A stretch of 6,382 bases of DNA from Candidatus Zixiibacteriota bacterium (GTDB lineage: Bacteria; Zixibacteria; MSB-5A5; GN15; PGXB01). The notes beneath the pieces were generated by a model, which did no database searches, was not told the origin of the DNA, and worked only from the letters and a program-made list of their open reading frames with translations. The stretch lies in contig JAPLUS010000373.1 in NCBI GenBank assembly GCA_026397495.1, forward strand, positions 1 to 6,382, written 5' to 3'. The translations under genes and the position numbers were made by a program. Positions 1-6,187 of the stretch are shown here, piece after piece (the first letter of the stretch is position 1; the number at the start of each line of letters is the position of its first letter).

Positions 1-737
1 ATGTTGATAATATCGCCAACAATCTGGCCAATGTTAATACGACCGGATTTAAGAGAAGCAAAGTCGAATTTCAGGATGTTCTCTACCAGAATCTGCGCAA
101 AGCGGGAAGTGCGACAGCCATTGGTACAGCGGCTCCGACCAATTTGGACATTGGCTATGGAACCCGCGCGGTGGCCACCGTGAGGGAGTTTTCGGTCGGA
201 GATTTCGCGCAAACCGGTAGTCCGCTGGATCTGGCTATCTCCGGCAATGGCTTTTTCCAAATTATGATGCCGGATGGAACCACGGCCTACTCCCGTGACG
301 GCGCTTTAAAAATTTCAGCCGAGGGAAAAGTGGTAACCTCTGATGGTTTTTCTCTCACGCCTGAGATAACGATACCGGAAGACGCCACTTCCATCTCAGT
401 CAGCATTGATGGCGATGTTTCGGTTCAGATCATCGGTAATGATACAGCGCAGTCGATAGGAAATATTGAACTGGCCAAATTTATCAATCCGGCCGGTCTT
501 TCGGCGGTGGGACATAATCTATATACACAGACATCAGCATCGGGTAATCCCGTTGTTGGAGCTCCCACTGAGCAAGGACTGGGGAAAATCGACCAGGGGT
601 ATTTGGAAGTCTCCAATGTTAGGGTTGTTGATGAAATGGTAAACATGATTGTGGCGCAACGCGCTTATGAATTGAATTCGAAAGTTATTCAAACCAGCGA
701 CGATATGACTCAAATTGCGAATAATCTTAAACGATAG
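1..737 (+). CDS. flgG: FlgG, flagellar distal rod protein (5' truncated by window edge)
   Basis: This encodes the distal rod subunit of the flagellar basal body, which is exported by the flagellar type III system and polymerises into the drive shaft that passes through the P and L rings. The reading frame is open from base 3; bases 1-2 finish a codon that starts outside the window. About 244 residues are visible. The first are VDNIANNLANVNTTGFKR, the conserved N-terminal rod motif shared by FlgB/C/F/G/E/K, which in FlgG normally lies near residue 20, so only about 18 residues are missing. The middle holds a typical FlgF/FlgG stretch (LAISGNGFFQIMMPDG, bases about 225-272). The C-terminus has the family block with GYLEVSNV, VNMIVAQRAYELNSK and a final NLKR. 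The estimated full length of about 262 residues matches the usual FlgG size of about 260. FlgF is similar, but the length and the C-terminal block favour FlgG. A TTG at 144 in frame is internal and not the start. flgA begins 13 nt downstream. Confidence 0.97.
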   Translation, partial: VDNIANNLANVNTTGFKRSKVEFQDVLYQNLRKAGSATAIGTAAPTNLDIGYGTRAVATVREFSVGDFAQTGSPLDLAISGNGFFQIMMPDGTTAYSRDGALKISAEGKVVTSDGFSLTPEITIPEDATSISVSIDGDVSVQIIGNDTAQSIGNIELAKFINPAGLSAVGHNLYTQTSASGNPVVGAPTEQGLGKIDQGYLEVSNVRVVDEMVNMIVAQRAYELNSKVIQTSDDMTQIANNLKR

Positions 738-750
738 ATAGGAATAGATT

Positions 751-1452
751 ATGACCAAAGACAAATGGATTTGTCTGGCGTTGATAGGCTTCTGGCTGCT
801 TTTGCCATGCAGTACAGTCCGGGGTGATGAAAATTTTGAATATGACCTAAAAAGCCGCATTGTTTCTTCCTATAATTTAGACGCCGGCAAAACAGAGATT
901 GAATTTCGCCGCAATCCGCTTGTCTTAGATCGTAATCAATATGATAGTCTGGAGTTGGTTCGTTTGAGCGAAGCCCCGCTACGCGGCATTCTTCCTCTAC
1001 AGATTCTTGCTTATAAAGGTGGACAACTGGTAGCCAAGGGGCAAATAAGGATAAAGATAGCGCGGTATGAATATGTTCTGGTTACAGCTGAAAGGATACG
1101 GCGCCATGACATGATAACGCCGGATAAGTACAATATTCAGCGTATGGAAATTACCTCATTAACTGATAAGCCCTTAACTAACGACAGCGAGTTGGTAAGC
1201 AAATGGACCAAAATCAGTCTCAACCGAGGGCAGATATTAACTTCTGGTCTGGTGGAAGAGGTTCCTCTTATTAAAGCCGGCCAGGGAGTCGCCATACGGT
1301 ACAAAACGTCCGGATTTGAAATAATGGCGCGTGGGATAGCAATGGAGTCGGGGTATAGGGGAAACTCTATCCGAGTGAAAAATAATCAATCAGGCAAAAT
1401 AATAAAAGGGATTATCCTCGACGGCGAGGCGGTCAAAATAGAAACACTATAA
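751..1452 (+). CDS. flgA: FlgA, periplasmic P-ring assembly chaperone
   Basis: FlgA is a periplasmic chaperone that assists assembly of FlgI into the P ring around the rod. The predicted 233-residue protein starts with a Sec-type signal peptide (charged MTKDK, hydrophobic core about residues 7-20, likely signal peptidase I cleavage after VRG at residue 25). An LLPC sequence lies in it, but proline before the cysteine makes a lipobox unlikely. Residues about 107-166 look like the SAF fold seen in FlgA (VLVTAERIRRHDMITPD, then LNRGQILTSGLVE). The C-terminal part, about residues 174-230, carries the family pattern AGQGVAIRYKTSGFEIMARG followed by GNSIRVKNNQSGKIIKG. The N-terminal region up to about residue 100 is much more divergent, as is common in this family. 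The start is an ATG preceded by AGGA at 740-743 with 7 nt spacing. It sits between flgG and flgH, next to the flgI gene whose product it serves. Confidence 0.93.
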   Translation: MTKDKWICLALIGFWLLLPCSTVRGDENFEYDLKSRIVSSYNLDAGKTEIEFRRNPLVLDRNQYDSLELVRLSEAPLRGILPLQILAYKGGQLVAKGQIRIKIARYEYVLVTAERIRRHDMITPDKYNIQRMEITSLTDKPLTNDSELVSKWTKISLNRGQILTSGLVEEVPLIKAGQGVAIRYKTSGFEIMARGIAMESGYRGNSIRVKNNQSGKIIKGIILDGEAVKIETL

Positions 1453-1462
1453 GGAAACCAAT

Positions 1463-2050
1463 ATGAGTATTCGTAAAATCATTTTTTTCATCATTATTCT
1501 CCTTCTTCTCCCTTTTTCGCTAAAAGTATGGGCGGGAGATTTTGGTCAGGGGAGTTCTTTGTTCACCGATATTAAAGCCCATAAGGTCGGTGATATACTT
1601 ACGGTTTTGGTTTATGAAGCCTCTAATGCCACTTCTCAGGCGGAAACCAAAACTGAAAAGGCGGGTAAGTTTTCAACTGAGGGGGGGCCGGGTAGCGGCT
1701 CTCTGCGTTTTATCCCATTTTTTGGCGCCAGTGGAGAGAATAAGAATTCCTTCAATGGCAAAGGCGAAAATACTCGTGCCCAAACTCTTCGGGCAAAGAT
1801 GTCGGTTACAATAGTTGGCGCCAAGGAAAATGGCGATTTGATAATTAAGGGAAGCAGAACCGTAGGGGTCTCCAAGGATAATGAGACTATGACCTTGACC
1901 GGCGTGGTTCGCCAAAAGGATATTACGGCGGCCAATACGATTGACTCGTATCTGATTGCCGACGCCAATATTTCCTATACCGGTAAAGGCGCCGCCAATA
2001 CCTCCAGCCGTCCGGGGCCGATTATTCGTTTTCTTAACTGGATCTTTTAG
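1463..2050 (+). CDS. flgH: FlgH, flagellar L-ring protein, apparently without lipobox
   Basis: FlgH forms the L ring, the outer-membrane bushing around the distal rod. The 195-residue protein begins with a strong signal peptide (MSIRKI, then a hydrophobic run to about residue 19) with a likely signal peptidase I site after VWA at residue 24. The mature part opens with the family motif SSLFTDIKAHKVGDILTVLV (residues 31-50). It continues with FNGKGENTRAQTLRAKMSVT, NGDLIIKGSRTV, LTGVVRQKDITAANTI and YLIADANISYTGKG, and ends in RPGPIIRFLNWIF; all are recognisable FlgH blocks. Length is a little below the enteric protein (about 230). Oddity: most FlgH proteins are lipoproteins with a cysteine at the mature N-terminus, yet this protein has no cysteine at all. 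The start ATG has AAGGA at 1451-1455, which overlaps the flgA stop codon, suggesting translational coupling. Confidence 0.96.
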   Translation: MSIRKIIFFIIILLLLPFSLKVWAGDFGQGSSLFTDIKAHKVGDILTVLVYEASNATSQAETKTEKAGKFSTEGGPGSGSLRFIPFFGASGENKNSFNGKGENTRAQTLRAKMSVTIVGAKENGDLIIKGSRTVGVSKDNETMTLTGVVRQKDITAANTIDSYLIADANISYTGKGAANTSSRPGPIIRFLNWIF

Positions 2051-2054
2051 GAGG
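2048..2054 (+). promoter_or_regulatory. Ribosome binding site of flgI overlapping the flgH stop
   Basis: TAGGAGG contains the flgH stop codon (TAG) and a near-perfect Shine-Dalgarno sequence, 4 nt before the flgI ATG. Ribosomes ending on flgH would cover this site, so coupled translation of the L-ring and P-ring proteins is likely (inference). Confidence 0.75.
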
Positions 2055-2058
2055 CAAT

Positions 2059-3192
2059 ATGCCCAATTTTGTATGCACACGATTTTCTATACCGTCATTT
2101 ATGATAGCGGTGATGCTGCTGGTCCTATCCTTTTATACTCCTGAAGCACAGGGAGCGGCAAGAATTAAAGATATCACCAGAATTCATAGCGATAATGAGA
2201 CGGATCTGATTGGATATGGCCTGGTAATCGGCCTTGATGGAACCGGTGACGGCAAAGGAGCGCAATTCACCATGCAGTCGCTGGCCAATATGATGCAAAG
2301 GATGGGCCTCACGGTCGATCCCGAGCAGTTAAAAGTTAAAAATGTCGCGGCAGTAATTGTAACCTCACGGCTTTCCTCCAATAATAAGATGGGGGATAGA
2401 GTTGATGTAACCGTTTCGTCAATCGGCGATGCTTCCTCACTCCAGGGGGGAACATTATTGCTGACCCAGCTATCTTCACCGGACGGCGACGTCCATGTAA
2501 GTGCGCAGGGTCCGATTTCAATCGGCGGTTTCAATGTTCAAGCCGACAATGCCAATAAAATAATCAATAACTATACTCTGGTGGGTCGGGTGCCGGCCGG
2601 AGGAAATGTCCTTCATCAGCTTGAAGTCAAGCAGGATAGCGGCGAATTGCTTTTATCATTACAGTCAGCCGATTATACAACAGCGGCCCGCATCACTCAA
2701 GCTATCAACACCCGCTATGGGCAGACCGCCTATGTTGATGACGCAGCCACAGTGAGGATTAAGATTCCCGATTCGCTATCGCTTCCCAATGATCGGGCTA
2801 TGTTTATTTCTGATATTGGAAGTATGCAGGTTGATCCCGATCAAACAGCGCGGGTTGTCATCAATGAAAGAACCGGCACCATAGTAGCCGGCCAGAATGT
2901 AACCATTGCGGCGGCCGCTATAGCTCATGGGAATATTACGGTCAACATTCAAGCCACGCCAATCGTTTCGCAACCGGAACCGTTCTCACAGGGCCAAACA
3001 ACAGTGGTTTCCGAATATCAGGTTTCAGTTGATAATGAAAAAGCGCGGGTCATCCATCTCCAGGAAACAGTCTCTTTGGCTGATATTGCCGCGGCTCTGA
3101 ATCAGATTGGCGCGGCGCCACGCGACATTATTGCCATTTTTGAAGCCCTCCGGCAAGCCGGAGCGCTGAGAGCCGAGTTGATAATAATTTAA
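2059..3192 (+). CDS. flgI: FlgI, flagellar P-ring protein
   Basis: FlgI assembles in the periplasm into the P ring, which surrounds the rod at the peptidoglycan layer. The 377-residue product has a signal peptide (hydrophobic residues about 13-25, likely cleavage after AQG at residue 32), followed by the mature start AARIKDITRI. Family hallmarks follow in order: LIGYGLVIGLDGTGDGKG (50-67), VKNVAAVIVTSRL (93-105), GDRVDVTVSSIGDASSLQGG (112-131), a VVINERTGTIVAGQNVTIA block (266-284), HGNITV, and a C-terminal ALNQIGAAPRDIIAIFEAL ending ELIII. Length agrees with typical FlgI (about 365). The enteric FlgI disulfide pair is missing: both positions read alanine (A286 and A369), and the only cysteine (C6) is in the signal peptide. 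The ATG is preceded by a strong AGGAGG formed partly by the flgH stop codon, 8 nt from that stop, so coupling to flgH is likely. A later in-frame ATG at 2101 would shorten the signal peptide and is less likely. Confidence 0.98.
   Translation: MPNFVCTRFSIPSFMIAVMLLVLSFYTPEAQGAARIKDITRIHSDNETDLIGYGLVIGLDGTGDGKGAQFTMQSLANMMQRMGLTVDPEQLKVKNVAAVIVTSRLSSNNKMGDRVDVTVSSIGDASSLQGGTLLLTQLSSPDGDVHVSAQGPISIGGFNVQADNANKIINNYTLVGRVPAGGNVLHQLEVKQDSGELLLSLQSADYTTAARITQAINTRYGQTAYVDDAATVRIKIPDSLSLPNDRAMFISDIGSMQVDPDQTARVVINERTGTIVAGQNVTIAAAAIAHGNITVNIQATPIVSQPEPFSQGQTTVVSEYQVSVDNEKARVIHLQETVSLADIAAALNQIGAAPRDIIAIFEALRQAGALRAELIII
3148..3163 (+). repeat. Perfect inverted repeat near the 3' end of flgI
   Basis: CTCCGGCAAGCCGGAG is a 7-bp perfect inverted repeat around a 2-nt centre, which would fold as a 6-bp GC-rich stem with a CAAG tetraloop. 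It encodes part of the LRQAGAL segment of FlgI. No T run follows, so it is not a classical terminator. It could slow ribosomes or RNase just before the poorly led flgJ start, or it may simply reflect codon choice. Confidence 0.45.
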
Positions 3193-3203
3193 TCTAAAGT
3201 TAT

Positions 3204-4196
3204 ATGAAAATACCTGCCTCAATGGAAAACAATATTTGTGTGGGGGGTACCCGATCGATTCCTCTAAAAAAGCCACATAATATTAAGGAAGATAAAGTAA
3301 AGCTGTATAAATCGGCCAAAGAGATGGAATCTCTTTTCCTCTATTATGTACTAAAAGCCATGCGGCAGACAATTCCCGAAGGCGATAAAACCGAGCAATT
3401 GGGCATGGGCTTGGGAATGGGGAAAGATATCTATACTCAAATGTTTGACGAAGAGCTGGCAAAAAATATATCCGGGAAAGGGAGTAACAGTTTGGCCAAT
3501 CTGCTATATAAATCCCTTGAAAGGACAGTGGAAAAAGAGAGTGGAATGGTTACCGGTGAGGGAAAGGCGGTCTCCGCAATGCTTCCCAGAGCCAAATTCA
3601 TAAAGATAAGTCCCGAAAAAATAGACCCCATTGAACTTAACCAAAGGCCGGCTGGAGTCAATCCGGATCACCAGGGCGATTCCGGAAAGGTCGCTTCCAA
3701 AGGAATTATTTCCATTAGGAATATGAATCAGAATTTAGACGAAAGTAAGGTCAATGAGACAACGGATAAATCGTCGACCGCTATTGGCAGTGCAAAGCAA
3801 GCGGCAAACGATTTTAGTCATATTATTAAGAGAGCCGCTGAAAAATATAGCCTAAATCCATCTCTGTTGAGTTCCATAATAAAGGCAGAGTCAAATGGAA
3901 ATCCCCGCGCGGTTTCTCCGGCGGGAGCCAAGGGATTGATGCAATTGGCCGATACTACCGCCGCCGATATGGGAGTTAAGGATGTTTTTAATCCCGAAGA
4001 AAACATTGAGGCCGGTGCGAAATTCTTAAGACGGCTAATTGATAAATTTGGGGATATCAAGAAAGCGCTGGCTGCCTATAACGCCGGGCCGGAAAAAGTG
4101 AAACAATATGGGGGAATACCGCCATATCCCGAAACGGTGCGATATATCCAGACGGTGCTTGGAGATATTCCAGATCAAACTTATAAGTATGAATAA
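3204..4196 (+). CDS. flgJ: FlgJ, rod-binding cap fused to an SLT lytic transglycosylase domain
   Basis: This is a 330-residue, two-domain rod assembly protein. Residues about 32-110 match the FlgJ rod-binding domain (KSAKEMESLFLYYVLKAMR, later YTQMFDEELAKNIS and SLANLLYKSL), which caps the growing rod. A polar, low-complexity linker follows (about 111-200). Residues about 203-320 form a lytic transglycosylase SLT domain: predicted catalytic Glu229 in IIKAES, then GNPRAVSPAGAKGLMQL, the NIEAGAKFL block, AAYNAGP (290-296) and YPETVRYI. Such domains cleave the MurNAc-GlcNAc bond of peptidoglycan to give 1,6-anhydro products, which would open a path for the rod. The enteric FlgJ instead carries a GH73 glucosaminidase domain. 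No signal peptide is seen, in keeping with export through the flagellar apparatus. The start is uncertain: a stop codon lies in frame at 3195, only a weak AAAG precedes the ATG, and ATG 3222 or GTG 3240 are alternatives. It is 11 nt after flgI. Confidence 0.93.
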   Translation: MKIPASMENNICVGGTRSIPLKKPHNIKEDKVKLYKSAKEMESLFLYYVLKAMRQTIPEGDKTEQLGMGLGMGKDIYTQMFDEELAKNISGKGSNSLANLLYKSLERTVEKESGMVTGEGKAVSAMLPRAKFIKISPEKIDPIELNQRPAGVNPDHQGDSGKVASKGIISIRNMNQNLDESKVNETTDKSSTAIGSAKQAANDFSHIIKRAAEKYSLNPSLLSSIIKAESNGNPRAVSPAGAKGLMQLADTTAADMGVKDVFNPEENIEAGAKFLRRLIDKFGDIKKALAAYNAGPEKVKQYGGIPPYPETVRYIQTVLGDIPDQTYKYE

Positions 4197-4223
4197 ACAA
4201 AAGAGCTAAAGAGATTTGTAATA

Positions 4224-4748
4224 ATGCCGAAAGAAATAATTGAAAGTAGTTCAAATTCTGAACTGGTATTGGAACTGGTGGAATTGCTGAGGAAGGAAGC
4301 GTCTCTATTTGAAACATTCCTGGAGCTTCTGGAACGGCAACAAAAAGCGCTCGTAAAAAATGATATCAGTGTCCTAAACGAAATAACGGAAAGACAGCGA
4401 GAGAAAATAGTTGAAACGCGGATTCTGGCTGAAAGACGGGAGATATTGGTTAAGAGGCTCTCCGCTCGGGGTGACCTAAGAGAGAATCTAACCATTACCA
4501 GATTGATTGAGTCGGTATCCTCGAATCAGGCTATGATTCTCGAGGAATTAAGGCAGACGATATTTGACTTGAATGAAAAGATTTCCAAGATACGGACACA
4601 GAACGAGATGCTTATCAATCATTCGCGGGAAAATATAATGAAGACGATGGAACTTCTGGGGCGAATCAAAATTTCGGATCATAATTATCACAGCGAGGGG
4701 AAGTTAAAGTCGGTGCCAACCAACCTTGCCCTTGATAGGAGGGTCTGA
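4224..4748 (+). CDS. flgN: FlgN-family export chaperone for hook-associated proteins
   Basis: FlgN is a cytosolic type III export chaperone that binds the C-termini of FlgK and FlgL and keeps them ready for export. The 174-residue product is almost entirely charged helix: residues about 12-140 read as long alpha helices with heptad-like Leu/Ile spacing (LVLELVELLRKEASLFETFL, LERQQKALVKNDISVLNEIT, RQREKIVETRILAERREILV). The pattern of an early LL..E...(Y/F)..LLELL..Q..AL...D is typical of FlgN. The last 25 residues are unstructured and basic at the end (DRRV). There is no signal peptide or membrane segment. Sequence conservation in this family is low, so the call leans on helical pattern, size and position directly before flgK. 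An AAAGAGA (4208-4214) is the only ribosome-binding candidate. The stop codon overlaps the flgK start by one base (TGATG). No flgM is seen beside it, although flgM often accompanies flgN. Confidence 0.86.
   Translation: MPKEIIESSSNSELVLELVELLRKEASLFETFLELLERQQKALVKNDISVLNEITERQREKIVETRILAERREILVKRLSARGDLRENLTITRLIESVSSNQAMILEELRQTIFDLNEKISKIRTQNEMLINHSRENIMKTMELLGRIKISDHNYHSEGKLKSVPTNLALDRRV
4736..4743 (+). promoter_or_regulatory. Ribosome binding site of flgK inside the end of flgN
   Basis: TAGGAGGG lies within the last codons of flgN. Its AGGAGG core ends 5 nt before the flgK ATG, and it precedes the TGATG stop/start overlap. It fixes the flgK start and supports translational coupling of chaperone and client. 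Confidence 0.8.
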
Positions 4749-6145
4749 TGGCAGGCTTACTTGATGGATTGGAAATAGGCAAAAGAGCTCTATTCACGAA
4801 TCAGTTGTGGTTAAATACCATCGGCCATAATATCGCCAATGTCAATACTCCTGGATACAGCCGGCAAAGAGTGGATATACATCCGACCGATCCGCAAGAT
4901 TCTCCACAGGGAAGTATCGGGACCGGTGTGGAAGCGACGGGAATCAGGCAAGTTCGCGATCTCTTCTTGAATCAGCAATATAGGAATACTAATAAATCTT
5001 TGGGACAATGGACGGCACGCGATAAAACCCTTTCGCAAATTGAAGCCTTATTCAACGAGCCCAAGCCCGGTTCATTGAGTGACCTTCTGGATAAATTCTG
5101 GGCCAGTTGGTCGGGGCTTTCCGTTGATCCTACGTTAACCTCGGCCAGAACTGATTTGGTGGCGCAGACCAAGATGCTGACCGGCGGATTTAACCGCATC
5201 TACAATCAACTGCAGGATCTTTCTAAATCGGTGGATAATGATATTGTCTTATCGATTGATAAGGTCAATCAGATAGCTTCCGACATTGCGACCCTCAATC
5301 AGCAGATATCCCGCTCTGAGTTGGGTGGACAGACCGCCAACGATTTGCGTGACCGGCGTGATTATCTGATAGATCAATTGTCAGAATATGTTGATGTCAA
5401 TGTTCGTGAGCAGAAAAATAATACCACGACTGTTTATATCGGCTCCCTGGCCATTGTCGATGGCACATCGTCATATAAAATCGGCACCAGAAAGATAAAC
5501 TCCGGAGAAATGACTACCAATCAGATAGTTTGGGAAGGAACTACCAAGGAAATCAAAAATTTTGATGGTCAATTAAAAGGGCTTATTGATACGCGCGACA
5601 GTATTGTGCCCCAATATATGGGGCTTCTTGATGAAATGGCTCAGGGGCTGATTACCAGTGTCAACGCCATACATCAAACCGGGTATGGACTTTCCGACTC
5701 AACGGGCTTAAATTTCTTTGACCCGCTAAAATTTGGCGCGGCCACAATTTCGATTAATTCCGACATTGAAAGGGATAATAGCCTAATTGCCGCGGCCGGA
5801 GCGGAGGGGCAACCAGGTGATAATAGCAAGGCTCTGGCCATTTCGTACTTACGGAATTCTTCCGTTATGCTCGGCGGTACAGCCTCAATAAGTGAATTTT
5901 ATAGTTCAATGATAGGCAAGATTGGGGTTGAGGCAAGTAAAGCGAAAAATTCGAAAGATAATTATGAGCTTTTGGCGGGGCAGGTGGATAGTGCCCGACA
6001 GTCCATTCAAGGAGTGTCTCTTGATGAAGAAATGACGCAGATGATAAAATATCAACATGCTTTTGATGCGGCCGCACGGGTAATTACGACAATGGACCAG
6101 GCGTTGGCTACCATCATACAGGAGATGGGAATAGTTGGACGTTAG
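4748..6145 (+). CDS. flgK: FlgK, hook-associated protein 1
   Basis: FlgK is the first hook-filament junction protein (HAP1); it sits on the hook tip and adapts it to FlgL and then flagellin. The 465-residue protein starts with the shared axial-protein motif, here in FlgK form: LNTIGHNIANVNTPGYSRQR (residues 22-41), followed by GTGVEATGI and RDLFLNQQYR (about 58-79). Residues about 85-215 are helical (FNEPKPGSLSDLLDKFWASW, then LRDRRDYLIDQLSEYV at about 200-215), matching the FlgK D1 domain. The C-terminus holds the diagnostic SLDEEMTQMIKYQHAF and AARVITTMDQALATI. It is shorter than the enteric protein (about 547), mainly through a smaller middle domain, as in many other bacteria. There is no signal peptide; it is a type III export substrate. 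The start is fixed by a strong TAGGAGGG 5 nt before the ATG and by the overlap with flgN, which suggests that chaperone and client are translated together. Confidence 0.97.
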   Translation: MAGLLDGLEIGKRALFTNQLWLNTIGHNIANVNTPGYSRQRVDIHPTDPQDSPQGSIGTGVEATGIRQVRDLFLNQQYRNTNKSLGQWTARDKTLSQIEALFNEPKPGSLSDLLDKFWASWSGLSVDPTLTSARTDLVAQTKMLTGGFNRIYNQLQDLSKSVDNDIVLSIDKVNQIASDIATLNQQISRSELGGQTANDLRDRRDYLIDQLSEYVDVNVREQKNNTTTVYIGSLAIVDGTSSYKIGTRKINSGEMTTNQIVWEGTTKEIKNFDGQLKGLIDTRDSIVPQYMGLLDEMAQGLITSVNAIHQTGYGLSDSTGLNFFDPLKFGAATISINSDIERDNSLIAAAGAEGQPGDNSKALAISYLRNSSVMLGGTASISEFYSSMIGKIGVEASKAKNSKDNYELLAGQVDSARQSIQGVSLDEEMTQMIKYQHAFDAAARVITTMDQALATIIQEMGIVGR

Positions 6146-6177
6146 TTTCCATATGGATAAACATTAAATTCGACCAC

Positions 6178-6183
6178 GGAGGG
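6178..6183 (+). promoter_or_regulatory. Ribosome binding site of csrA, with overlapping ACGGA motif
   Basis: GGAGGG lies 4-5 nt before the TTG codon and decides the csrA start. With the preceding AC (6176-6177) it also reads ACGGA, which fits the ANGGA core bound by CsrA. CsrA commonly represses by binding over ribosome binding sites, so autorepression is possible but unproven. Confidence 0.65.
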
Positions 6184-6187
6184 TAGT

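Noticed and set aside
7..19. 13-nt direct repeat ATAATATCGCCAA shared with 4827-4839
   Set aside because: Both copies encode the conserved NIAN rod motif of the paralogous axial proteins FlgG and FlgK, so the match reflects common descent and similar codons rather than a DNA repeat with its own function.
1..183. Open frame starting at the first ATG of the window
   Set aside because: It is out of frame with flgG, whose conserved rod motif is encoded in the frame beginning at base 3; the product resembles nothing and is rich in unlikely residue runs.
1542..1814. Plus-strand overlapping frame within flgH
   Set aside because: It lies wholly inside flgH, is highly basic without domain structure, and lacks a ribosome binding site.
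1673..2080. Long minus-strand open frame opposite flgH (and similar ones opposite flgG, flgI, flgJ, flgN and flgK)
   Set aside because: These mirror the coding bias of the real plus-strand genes, have no ribosome binding sites or recognisable motifs, and lie opposite well-conserved flagellar proteins.
4705..4738. Possible sigma-28 type promoter before flgK (TAAAG, then GCC and GATAG)
   Set aside because: The TAAA and GCC...GATA elements are spaced too far apart, and the downstream element is interrupted compared with the TAAA-N15-GCCGATAA pattern.
6149..6156. Palindrome CCATATGG after flgK as an operator or terminator
   Set aside because: It is only 8 bp with no spacer, can form only a very weak stem, and is not followed by a T run; such short palindromes occur by chance.
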